A stretch of DNA of 64,000 nt from contig NW_020289977.1 in assembly GCF_003144245.1 (NCBI RefSeq), positions 744,001 through 808,000 of the forward strand. The letters are read 5' to 3'. The notes beneath the pieces were generated by a model. That model saw only the letters and a program-made list of their open reading frames with translations, did not search any database and was not told where the DNA came from. Of this stretch, positions 1 to 10,100 are shown piece by piece (within the stretch, counting starts at the first letter, position 1; every line of letters starts with the position of its first letter). The translations under genes were made by a program, and so were the position numbers. Source of the DNA: Jaminaea rosea (lineage: Eukaryota > Basidiomycota > Exobasidiomycetes > Microstromatales).

Positions 1-2280
1 AAATGGAGCGGATGGCTACAACGTCAAGGAGGGCGGCGCACAGGCCCGAGCCACGCAACCTCAGCTCCGCCTCACATCCGCCGCCAGTGGGTGTGGCCCG
101 TGCTCGCCTGACGGACGCTGGACCGGCATCCTCGATGCTGGATGGCATCACCGTGGCGCAGAGATGGACGTCGAATCGATAACAGGAAGCCTGACGGGCA
201 GACGACCATCGCAGTTGAGGGTTGCAGCCAAGAGCTGGATCGAAGGCATTGCTGCTCGCCAAGAGGGGCGCTTGGGCCAATGCAATTCGCCTCAGGCCGC
301 CAACTACACCTTCTGCAAAGCAGATCTACTCACTGTGGTCGCACTCTGCTCTCGTCGAACCAAAGAGTCGGAACTTAGCGTCAGATGATCGACGAGAGGG
401 TATCGCAGCCATCAGCTGCTAGGGCTCAAATCTAGCTAGTCTCTCGTTCCGGTTGCGTTGCAAGTCGTGAGTGACGAGTCAGCTGGCCGGCAACACAAGT
501 CGCCGCAAGGCATGTAGGACGGACGATGACAACAATGGGAGTCCCCTCTCGTCTCCCTTCGCCGAGTGTCAGGCATTCGACAGTGTTCTTGGCGGGACGG
601 TCTGTCTATATCAGCGGCTTGCTCGACTTGGACGTCATGAAGGCAATCCACTGCTCGTGTCGCGATTCCGAACTACAGCGACCATCCATCGAGATATTCA
701 GCAGCGTCAGCGGCGTCTGAGCAGCTTTCCCGGCGTCTGGGCAGCGATCCCGCTTCCCATTGCACCCTGTTGGCTGATCGTCGCCAGTTTCGCCTCACGG
801 CATGCGAGTCTGTCGTAGCTCAGGCAACGCATTCCGAGCTGGCTTGCGGCACGTCACGGTCCTCGCCTGGATCAACCAGCAATGCGATGCGATTGAGACA
901 AGCGCAAGCACACGCTCTCGGACGTCTTTCGTAGCATTTCAAAGGCTCAACGATGTCCTTGCGAGCGCACGGTGTCAGCGCGGCACGAGAACGAGCGACT
1001 ACCGCTACGAGCCCGACGGTATACCATCGCTCTGGCTCAAGCCTCGACGGCCACGAAAGATGCCGCGGTCTGGCACGCGATGACACGCGCTGGTATGCGA
1101 GTCAGATCGAGGTGCTCTTTGCCGGGCAAGCTTGTACGATGCGCTACCTTGCTGCCGCCGCCTCGATTGCCGTTTCCGCCGGGCTCTATCTACGGTCTAT
1201 TTCGGCATCATCTCTGCAACGGCAAGCTGTAGTCACAGCCCGGTGCTGAAGCGAGAGCATGGCCGGCACGAGTGAGCGAGACTACGACTGACTAGAACAC
1301 CGCCGTTTATTGAACCGCGATACGAGGGTGTGCACGACAGTCAGCTGCGAACAAACAGGAGCGGGTCACCCGCTCGTGAAGGGCGGCGCCGATGGCAAAG
1401 AAACGACTGTTGAGCACGCTAGGGTAGTAACCGCAACGCCGTCATTTTCTGCGCGCGCACAAAGGGAATCTCTGCCGCTCAAGAAGGTAGGAACGGTAGG
1501 GATGACGCCGCCAGCCAGGGGGGACGATCCCCTTGTTCGGTCAGGGGAGGGTCACTAGGCAGTCGGCGGCAAGCTCAGCACTACCCTGCTTTGTGCGTCT
1601 GCGTGAGTGCGAGGGGCGTGAGCGTAAGGCTGCGATGCGCTGCGATGAAGCTCGCCCGCCCTTCTTGGCGGCGCACCTCATTTCAGGCCGGACAGTGAGT
1701 GAGCCGGCATTGAGGGGCACATGAGCTGCGAGTCTGCTCGATCTTCGAAGGATTGGACCTACTCTAGCGAGCGGGAGTACGGCGACGCGGCGACGGCGAG
1801 GCGAGTACAACAGGAAGGCACTTGGGCGGCAGGCGCGCGGCTCGTCAGATTTGGCCGCCAGGTCGACGGCACGCAATCACAGTCGCCCAGTGCCGTAGCG
1901 GCCCCTGCGAAAACAAGCAAGGGGGTTGACGCCGCCTTTCGCGCCCAACGCTCCCCTGACGACTGGATCGATCAGGCGGGCGCGACAGGCTCTGTCTGGC
2001 TGGCAGGCATTTCATCCTCGCCCTCGCAGCGCGACCTCATCTCCTCTTTTCTCTCTTCATCACCTCTCCCTCCAACCCACTCCAATCGCCCAACCTCCCT
2101 CCCTTCCCCACTGACCCCTTCCTCTTACCAACAGCCCTCCATCGTCTTCCCATCCACACAACTGTCTGAGCTCATCTGGTAGCCAACAACAAACAAGAAC
2201 AACGACAACGTCTGCTCGAAGCACCACTTGACCAACAGCACATCACCCACTTCACGGACCTCGAATCCGGCACTCTCTCG
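1..2280. other. Intergenic region, no supportable gene
   Basis: About 2.3 kb with only short, overlapping open frames on both strands that lack recognisable motifs or consistent splice sites. The last part (about 2030-2180) is strongly pyrimidine-rich on the plus strand. Such tracts commonly lie in fungal core promoters, so this part probably belongs to the promoter and 5' leader of the glucanase gene downstream. I see no tRNA, repeat array or transposon remnant in the rest. Confidence 0.55.
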
Positions 2281-2283
2281 CAG

Positions 2284-2322
2284 CAACCAAGCAACCCCAC
2301 TTTCCCTCACAACCAAGCAACC
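2284..2322 (+). promoter_or_regulatory. 5' leader with duplicated CAACCAAGCAACC motif
   Basis: The 13-nt sequence CAACCAAGCAACC occurs at 2284-2296 and again at 2310-2322, the second copy ending directly at the ATG of the glucanase gene. A-rich, CAA-repeat, G-poor leaders of this sort are typical of strongly translated fungal mRNAs, giving an unstructured leader. The duplication is visible in the sequence; the effect on translation is inferred. Confidence 0.4.
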
Positions 2323-3465
2323 ATGAAGTTCACCCACACTCTCCTCCTTATTGCCATCTTGGCCGTCGCGGTGCAGGTCATCGAAGCCAAGAAGTGCAAG
2401 GCCAACACTGGCAGCCAGCTCGCGACCAAGCACAAGTCGAGCGGCAAGTCCCACCACAAGTCCCACCACAAGTCGCACAAGTCGAGCTCCAAGTCGACCA
2501 ACGACAGCGACAACAAGGAGGCCACCGGTAGCTCCTCGTCTTCTGCTTCCTCATCCTCCAGCACCAGCTCCAGCTCCGGCAGCAAGGTGTCCGTCTCCGG
2601 CATGACCCCGAACGGCAAGAAGGCCGGTGTCGCTGGTGGCCAGTCCGTCTCCATGATGGGCGACAACATCGGCGCTTGGATCGACTGGGGAGCATCTGGC
2701 GGCAACGACCACTCTGGCTCTTCGGCCATGTACGTTCCCATGCTTTGGGGTGCCGGCAACGACGACGCCAACACCGGTCTTTCTTCGCAGCCCAACTCGA
2801 AGCGCCTCGCTGACTTCAAGAAGCTCGAGGTCGGAAAGTACAAGTACATCATTGGCTTCAACGAGATGGACTTCCACGGCACTGGTTCTTCCGGCAAGAT
2901 GAGCGTCGAGTCTGCAGCCAACCTCTGGGACTCGCTCATGGCCAAGCACAAGAACGCTGGTACCAAGCTCATCTCGCCCTCGATGGCCCTCCAGAAGGAC
3001 GAGACGATGATGCAGCCTTTCCTCGACGCCGTCTCGGTCAAGCCCGACTGCATTGGTGTGCACATCTTCCAGAACTCCATCGAGGGCGTCAAGGGTGTCC
3101 TCGACCACTACAAGACCAAGTACGCCTCCTACAACTGCCTTTGGATCACCGAGTTCGCCTACGCCAACTACCAGAACGGCGCTCACAACTACGGCAACGT
3201 GGGTGAGACCGACGCGCTCGCCAAGCAGGCTGTCCAGCTCTTCGAGAACGATGACATGGTCAAGGCTTACTTCATCTCGGACGCCGACAACGGTGACAAC
3301 GGTGCTCTCACCCCCAGCCACAACGGCAAGACGCTCAGCTCCCTCGGCTCGACGTACAAGCAGGCCATCTCTTCGTCATCGTCGAAGCGCTCCAACCACG
3401 CCCTTCGTCACGTCCGCCGTGCCGCTGCTGCGTCGCGACGATCCGCGACCCCCGAGGAGCAATAA
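2323..3465 (+). CDS. Secreted GH128-type (Asl1-like) beta-1,3-glucanase
   Basis: An intronless 380-residue secreted protein. Residues 1-22 form a signal peptide (MKFTHTLLLIAILAVAVQVIEA). Residues 36-88 are a Lys/His/Ser linker (SHHKSHHKSHK followed by a serine run). From about residue 100 the protein matches the Asl1-like glycosyl hydrolase fold of family GH128. MYVPMLWG (136-143), IIGFNEMD (176-183) and LWITEFA (273-279) fit the family strand motifs. Glu181 is the likely acid/base and Glu277 the likely nucleophile. Most relatives read NEP where this one reads NEM. GH128 enzymes cut beta-1,3-glucan, so the substrate is probably cell-wall glucan. The tail is basic and Ser-rich. The start follows a CAA-rich leader and gives an intact signal peptide. 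Family call is firm; exact substrate is inferred. Confidence 0.85.
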   Translation: MKFTHTLLLIAILAVAVQVIEAKKCKANTGSQLATKHKSSGKSHHKSHHKSHKSSSKSTNDSDNKEATGSSSSSASSSSSTSSSSGSKVSVSGMTPNGKKAGVAGGQSVSMMGDNIGAWIDWGASGGNDHSGSSAMYVPMLWGAGNDDANTGLSSQPNSKRLADFKKLEVGKYKYIIGFNEMDFHGTGSSGKMSVESAANLWDSLMAKHKNAGTKLISPSMALQKDETMMQPFLDAVSVKPDCIGVHIFQNSIEGVKGVLDHYKTKYASYNCLWITEFAYANYQNGAHNYGNVGETDALAKQAVQLFENDDMVKAYFISDADNGDNGALTPSHNGKTLSSLGSTYKQAISSSSSKRSNHALRHVRRAAAASRRSATPEEQ

Positions 3466-4502
3466 ACGGCCGTGTGAACGCACCGCCTGCTTCGCTTCTC
3501 GCCGTCAAGTCATCGTAGATCGTCACCGCACCAGTCACGTCCTCCATCCTGTCTAATCATTCTTGCAAACTCAACAGCGCGCCGTCCCTGGTGGATCCAC
3601 GTCAAGATACTTGCAAGAACGGGCATAGGGGGTCCGACTACTACGGGGCGGTAGGAGATATGAAGCGACGCATGCGCCTAGTCTGCTGCTCGTCGTCTCA
3701 TATCCTCTTGCCATCGAAATGGTCGTCACCTCTGTGCTTGCGAACCCTGCCCTCCTCGATGATCTGGTCATCATCGTCGTCTCGCCTCTTCTGCTTTCTG
3801 ATCCTTGACTCGTCTCAATGCCTTCGCTCTGCTGTGCAGTGCGACCGCCTCTTTTGTCTTCATCAACCATCTCATCATCTCATCCTTTCTTCTTCGATCT
3901 CAATAACGACGTAGGCTTCGGCCTCTCCATGAGACCCACACCTGCGAGCGTGGCTGTGATCGCGGCGAGTGCGTCCGACCCCGCTTGATCGGAGGTCGAT
4001 GATGGTTGATTTCTGTGCCCGCGTCTGTTTGCTTGAGATTCAGGACGGGCCATTCATACGCTGTCGTTGCCCGTGCTGAGCTGATGGCCTCGAGGCGCGA
4101 TGTGCTGAGTCGTACGAGGATTGCCTCCTCGCCTTATCGCCGTAAAGCCGTGAGGCCATTAGCCAAGCTGGGGGAATTTAGCGCGGACTACTGTATTCTA
4201 GCCTGCCCCCGTGCTTGAAGTTAGGGTCTTTCAGCCCGCCGGGCGGGCGGGAACACACCAACAGAGGGGCATTGGCCAATCTTAACATCTTACATACCGC
4301 CGTTCACTTTGCGACCTCAAATGGCCAGCAGCTATCAAGGGCCGAAGGACGAGGGCAACGCTTGATTCATTGGTTGACGCACTCAACTCACGACATCGAT
4401 TCAGTCAACCACCTCTGCCTGGCTTCAGGAACAGCTACCCCGTTGTACTCCTCGCATCTATTACTCCTACCTCACCCTCCCTTATCACGGCATCTACGCA
4501 GC
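3466..4502. other. Intergenic region between glucanase and MFS gene
   Basis: About 1 kb holding the 3' end of the glucanase transcript and the promoter of the MFS transporter. The frame of the transporter stays open upstream to 4215, but that stretch has no coding character and the better start is the ATG at 4503. Short open frames here have no recognisable motif. Confidence 0.5.
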
Positions 4503-6815
4503 ATGACAGCCTCCACCTCAACAGCTGCTGCATCGTCTTCGTCACCATCCTCGGCAGTACCATCTCACCTACGTCCACCAGCCATGCGCCGCAGCGCCTC
4601 GTCCTCGAGCGGCCGGTCCAACAGCAGCGGCACGCCGTTGGTTCACCCGCCGCCACCGGGGCGCGTAGAAGCCGGCCCCTTGGCAATCGACTCGGGCGAC
4701 CCGGTCATGGGGGACATCCTCTACCGGCTTGATGACGAGCAGCGAGCTCCACCAAAGACGGCGAATGACAGTGCGGCAGATGTAGAATCACAGCCAGCGC
4801 AGGGTTCAAGTGGTGCCACACCTCCCGTGGACCCAATGCACGATCACTTGGCCTGGCTCCAAGATCGACCTTGGTATCGTCGGCCCAGTCCCCTCTGGCT
4901 CATCCCTCTTACCACTCTTTTAGCCGTCGGAGGTGGGACAATCATGTCGGCCAAAGTGCAGCTCTTCAATCAAATAGTCTGCGAAGAGTTGGCAAGGGAC
5001 GCCTCTCACAATCTACCAATGCCCACGGACGGAGCTGGGATCCTTCGTTTTCCTCATGAGCGTCCGCCCGTTTCATCGGCGTGCCTCAAAAATCCGGATG
5101 TAGCGGCAGCATCTGCCGATCTGCAGATGAAAATCACCATCACCATGGGTATTCTCAGCGCTATCACCACGGGATGGTGGGGTGGCCTCTCTGACCGTAG
5201 GGGCAGGACTAAAGTCCTCGCTGCGGCCGTGACAGGACTCTTGACTGCAGATCTCTCCTATCTAGCCGTCGGTCTGCTTCCAGTGGCCAGCCTGCCATTT
5301 GGCACCCACTTCATGATCATCTCCTCCGTCATCGAGGGCCTACTAGGCGGCATCGCCACCATCATTGCCGGTCATCAGGGCTTCATCTCCGACGTCACAC
5401 CAGCCGGCACTCGCGCAAAGGTCTTTGCTCAGCTGTCAGGCTGTTTCTACCTCGGTCTGACAGTCGGCCCCGCTCTGGGAGGTTGGATGGCCAAAGTAAC
5501 GGACAGCTTGATGTCCACCTTCGTCTTCGCCACTTCGACGCATACACTCTACATTCTTCTCATCCTATTCGTCATCCCTGAGAGCGTGAGCCCGGAGCGT
5601 AAGCGATCAGCCATGGCCGAATTCAACCGTCGCAACGCCCCAACCGAAGGAGGGGACAGCGTTAAGATGCAAGTGCGACGTCGCCTCCTCACTCCTCTGC
5701 AGCCGCTAGCTATGCTCCTTCCCCGTCAAGTCGATGAGGTAGAGCGACTTCAGTCCCGCCCTGCCACGCCGATGCCCTCGCTGTCCAACCTGCGCCGGGA
5801 CGCCACTGCGACTACAGCAGCAACACCAGCGCCCGCCGCCAGCTCATCTCACATCTCCGTCTCCCACATCTCGCGAAAACGCAAGCGAGACTGGAACCTC
5901 ACTTGGCTCTCCATATCCTACTTCCTCGCCATGTCCTGCATGGGTCTCATGACTGTCAAGACCATCTATGCGCAGGAAGTCTTTGGATGGGACGCTACTA
6001 CCCTCGGGCTCTTCCTGACGGGGATCAGCGTGGCAAGGGTGGTATCGCTTACGCTGGTGCTGCCAGTGATCATAAAGGTGCTGCACAGGCCGCCAAAGAG
6101 AGTGGCCTTGCCGCAAGACTCGGCGGATGAGCGAACAGGCCTATTACTGGATGACGAAGGACGAACTGCTGCCAGGAGTCAAAGCACGAGGAAGAGCTAT
6201 GGCGCCACTTCGCCCGTCGTCGACTCTACTTCTCGTACTACTTCCCCCAGCGCTCTCACTGAAGGCGAGACTGAGGATGAAGTTGACGACGACGACAACG
6301 ACGATGTGGACTTTGACTCCTCCCAGCACGCCACAGTCGAAGAGCTTTGGACACTTCGAGCGAAGCATCTCCGTCTCCTGCACGACAGCCACTTCGACCT
6401 GAAGCTCACGCGCGCCTCCTTTCTCATCGACTCTGTAGCATACGCAACGCTCTGCTTCTGGCGCACACCCACCGGCTTCATCTTTGGCTCCCTCTTTGTC
6501 TCCCTTGGAGCCGCCTCTTCCGCATCTATGGCCTCTCTCGCCTTGGCCCTCCTACAGCGACCGGACGAAGCGGGCCGGCTCTTTGGGGCTTGGAGTATCG
6601 TGAGCGCCATTGGTAGTACCGTGTTGGGCCCGCTCTTCTTCACCTGGGTCTTCAAGACTTGGGCCCATACTGCGCCTTGGGCCATCTTCTACGCAGGGGA
6701 GGGGGTGCTACTCGCAGCGCTGGCTTGTACGCTGTTCATTCGTGTGAGGAAGATCAAGAGCTTGCCGGGGCTGCCGCCTAGACCTAGGGCTAGGGCGGAG
6801 CAGTCGCAGCGATAG
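4503..6815 (+). CDS. MFS transporter, SLC46/TetA-like
   Basis: An intronless 770-residue major facilitator superfamily protein. A Ser/Pro-rich cytosolic N-terminus of about 120 residues precedes the first membrane segment (LWLIPLTTLLAVGGG). The MFS signature GGLSDRRGRTKV lies in the loop between helices 2 and 3. The two six-helix halves are separated by a long hydrophilic central loop, and a further acidic insert (EGETEDEVDDDDNDDVDF) sits between later helices. The arrangement resembles basidiomycete relatives of SLC46 (folate/heme-type) and tetracycline-efflux-like MFS proteins, so plasma or organelle membrane transport of a small organic substrate is inferred. The substrate cannot be read from sequence. 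The open frame extends 96 codons upstream; ATG 4503 was chosen because the text before it is not protein-like. Confidence 0.8.
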   Translation: MTASTSTAAASSSSPSSAVPSHLRPPAMRRSASSSSGRSNSSGTPLVHPPPPGRVEAGPLAIDSGDPVMGDILYRLDDEQRAPPKTANDSAADVESQPAQGSSGATPPVDPMHDHLAWLQDRPWYRRPSPLWLIPLTTLLAVGGGTIMSAKVQLFNQIVCEELARDASHNLPMPTDGAGILRFPHERPPVSSACLKNPDVAAASADLQMKITITMGILSAITTGWWGGLSDRRGRTKVLAAAVTGLLTADLSYLAVGLLPVASLPFGTHFMIISSVIEGLLGGIATIIAGHQGFISDVTPAGTRAKVFAQLSGCFYLGLTVGPALGGWMAKVTDSLMSTFVFATSTHTLYILLILFVIPESVSPERKRSAMAEFNRRNAPTEGGDSVKMQVRRRLLTPLQPLAMLLPRQVDEVERLQSRPATPMPSLSNLRRDATATTAATPAPAASSSHISVSHISRKRKRDWNLTWLSISYFLAMSCMGLMTVKTIYAQEVFGWDATTLGLFLTGISVARVVSLTLVLPVIIKVLHRPPKRVALPQDSADERTGLLLDDEGRTAARSQSTRKSYGATSPVVDSTSRTTSPSALTEGETEDEVDDDDNDDVDFDSSQHATVEELWTLRAKHLRLLHDSHFDLKLTRASFLIDSVAYATLCFWRTPTGFIFGSLFVSLGAASSASMASLALALLQRPDEAGRLFGAWSIVSAIGSTVLGPLFFTWVFKTWAHTAPWAIFYAGEGVLLAALACTLFIRVRKIKSLPGLPPRPRARAEQSQR

Positions 6816-7127
6816 TGCGTAGCTTGGTCGAGACTTCTTTTCGCATCATCCTGTCAGCTCAGGCTCTTTGTGTGCTCATCGTAATGCATCTGCTCTTGTG
6901 TACGTCACCGTGTCGTCGCCGTTCCTCGCTCGCCACTGGAGCCCAATGCCGCTTTGGTCCATCCTCATCGCTCCGTCGATCGCCTAGCATACAAAGAGAA
7001 CAATGAGTACCTCTTGCATTCGCACGACGCAACGCTGAGGTCAACGAGAATGAGACATGATATTAGGAATCAAGCGGATCATGATCTATGAACTACACCC
7101 TTCCGCCTTGCGCGCTCGTCTGCCCAT
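6816..7127. other. Convergent intergenic spacer
   Basis: A spacer between the converging MFS and sulfite reductase genes. It probably holds both polyadenylation regions. No gene or repeat is visible. Confidence 0.5.
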
Positions 7128-10100
7128 CTAAGCGCTGGTTGCTACCGCAGGCAACGAGATCTTCCCCTTGGGCAAAGTGTCAACGCCCACGGGAAGCGCG
7201 TTGCGCCACTCGGGCACACCGTTACTGAGCGAATCCTCATAGAACCTCTTCCCCTCGGTCGTAGCTCTGATGATGCCCACCCTGGTGACGTAGTCGCCAA
7301 AGGGCTCTCCCTCCTCCTTGTGCTTGGCGTAGCTCTCCACCACAGGCTCGAGGAGCTTGATGATCTCGTCCTCAGTGACCGACTCAGCATACGGCTTGGA
7401 GGGCCTTGATCCATCGTGTGCGCCACCAAGCAAGAGGAGGTACGTGCCGGGCGCCTTGCCGACAAGCCCGATCTCACCCAGCCAGGATCGCGAGCACCCA
7501 TTTGCGCACCCACTGACCCTAGTAGTGACCTCGGTCTCCTGCAAATTCCAGCGCGCAAACAGCTTCTCGACACGCCCTGCGAAGCCGCCAAGCATACGCT
7601 CCGACTCTGCCATGGCAAGACCGCAGGTAGGGAAGGCCACGCAAGCAGAAGCGGACTTGAAGACGCCGGTGAGTCGCTCGTACTGGTCCATGTTCCAAGC
7701 GCGAAGGTGCTCCTCCAGCGCCTGCTTGCGGTCGGCTGGCACATCGGCCACGATAATGTGCTGATTGGGCGTCATGCGCAGCTTGGAGCCCCATTCCTCC
7801 GCATCCATTCGCCTGCAAAGCTCGTAAAGGCCCTTACGGAACTCCTCGCCAGGCACGTCCTTCACGCGGCCATTTTCGAGCCACAGGGTGCAGTGCCAGT
7901 TGCCACGGTGATCCTTCTTCCAGCCGTACTCGTCCGTGTTCGTCGTGAACTTGTACGACTCGGGCTCGGCCAGCTGGTAGCCAAGGCGACGCTCCAGCTC
8001 CTTGCGGAAGTTCTCCGGCCCCTTCCAGTAATTGTCGATGGTGTACTTCAGACGAGCCTGCTTGCGGTTAGCACGGTTGCCCGTGTCGCGCTGAATAAGC
8101 ATGACCTGCTTGCACGCCTCGAGAGTTTGCTCGCAGGTGACGAAGCCAATGACAGAGCCCGCACGGGGGTATGTGACCTTCATTGAGTGCGTGACTCCCA
8201 TGCCGCCTCCGACGGAGAGGTTGAAGCCCTTGAGCTTCTTGTCCTTGCCAGCGATGGCGATGAGACCGATGTCGTGCGCGAAGCAGTCGGTATCGTTGCG
8301 TGGCGGGACAGCGATTGCAATCTTGAACTTGCGGGGAAGGTAGTAAGGGCCGTAGAGGGGCTCGTAGTCCTTCAAGGCTCCGCCAGCGAGAAGTTGGTTT
8401 TTGGAATCAGTGCCCTTGTCGAGCCAGATCTCGTGGTAGGCATTCATGCGCGGCAGGAGGTACTCTGAGATACTCTTGCTGAATTCGTAGACGTCATCGT
8501 GGAGCTGGGAGATGGCCGGGTTGGGCGAGCACATGACATTGCGGTTGACGTCGCCGCAAGCGGCAATGGTATCGAGGCAAGCCTTGTTGATGCCCTGCAT
8601 CGCAGACTTGAGATTGCCCTTGACCACGCAGTGGTACTGGATCGTCTGGCGGGTCGTGATCTTCATTGTCTTGTTGCCGTACTGCTCAGCCACATCGTCG
8701 AGCTGCATCCACTGCTTGGGCGTGCAGACACCACCGGGGATACGGCAGCGGATCATGAATGAGTAGGCGGGCTCCAGACCGGCAGCCTTGCGCTCGTCGA
8801 GGGTGTCGCGATCGTACTGCATGTAAGTGCCGTGGAACTTAGTCAGCTGCTGGTCCGTCTCAGCGATGGCACCCGTCGACTTGTCGGCGAGACCCTCGAC
8901 GATCGTTCCACGCAGGTAGTTGGAGGCAATCTTCATGTGCTCGTTGTTGATTGGCTCGGGCTCAGCCTCCTTGACCTCGATTGCGTCGACGCCCATGGCC
9001 TTCCAGACGAGAGGCTCCCAAACCTTGTAGCCCGTCTGCGGTCCATCAGGGTCCTGGTCGTCGCCCAGACCGAGATCAGCCACACGCTCAGCGCCAAGCT
9101 TCTCGAGACGGAGATCAAAGTCCTTGCCCGGCTTGTTGTAGTAGTGAGCGTCCTCGGGACGAGGCCAGTAGTGTGAGTCGCCCATACCGAAGACGGAGTA
9201 CTTGACACCGGAAAGCGAGCCTGACTCCATGGCCTGCAGCGCTTTCCAGGTGAGACGACCGTTCTGCGGCGCCTCACCCTGACCAGCGGTCGAAGTGAGG
9301 AAGATGACATTCTCCTCATCCTTGAGCTCCTCGGCCACTGGGAAATCGTCCATCGCAAGGAGACGGGCAGCAATTCCTCGAGCCTTGGCACGGGCAGAGA
9401 GCTTCTTTGCCTGCTTTTCAGCGTTGCCGCCGTCAGAGGCGAAGAGAATCAAAAGCGGCGGACCATCCAGGTTGTCAAGCATCTTCTCGTACGCCTCCTT
9501 TGCCTTGCTCTTCTGCCTCTCGCGCAACGCCGTTCCCTGGCTTGAGGCCAAGTCGTAGCTAAGCTCAGGTCGAGCATTGGCGAGGAAGCTGAGATGGTTC
9601 TGACGGTCCAGAAACTCGCGAAGCTGCTCGCGAACGCGAGTGCTGTCGAGACGGAAGACCTCCTTGCCCTTGCTCTCGGCGCTTGGGTCCCAGCGGTAGA
9701 GGGGCCAGTAGCCCGAATCAACAGCCAGCTTCGTTTCCTTAAGTACCTCAATGGCAGCTGCATCGACTGTACGGTAGGGGACGTATGCAAGCACGACGGA
9801 CGGGCCATCGAACTTGTCTGCCTCGAGGAGTGCGTGAAGCACCTGCGTGTAGTCAGCGTAGACGGCTGTGCTGGCAACGTAGGCGCCACCGTAGCTCATT
9901 GCGTAGAGACCAATGTCTTTCTTGCGCTTTGAGGCGTCGATGCTGTCACGCTTGCTGTATGGCAAGGTGTCAAAGATGAGCATATTGACGTTGCGACCCG
10001 AGGCGAGGACGTGGTGCACACCGCCCATGCCAGCGTCGTAGGCCCATGCGTCAGAGCCAACGATCCAGCGTGACTTGTTGTCGGCGTGCGAGACGAGCGA

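Noticed and set aside
142-2182. Several short open frames in the first 2.2 kb
   Set aside because: They overlap in different frames on both strands, lack motifs and splice signals that would join them, and end in a promoter-like CT tract.
4215-4502. Upstream extension of the MFS transporter
   Set aside because: The frame is open, but the text is not protein-like and a good ATG at 4503 precedes a typical Ser-rich N-terminus.
7416-8186. Plus-strand open frame of 256 codons inside sulfite reductase
   Set aside because: Antisense shadow of the reductase core, whose Fe-S cysteines and siroheme motifs fix the minus strand as coding.
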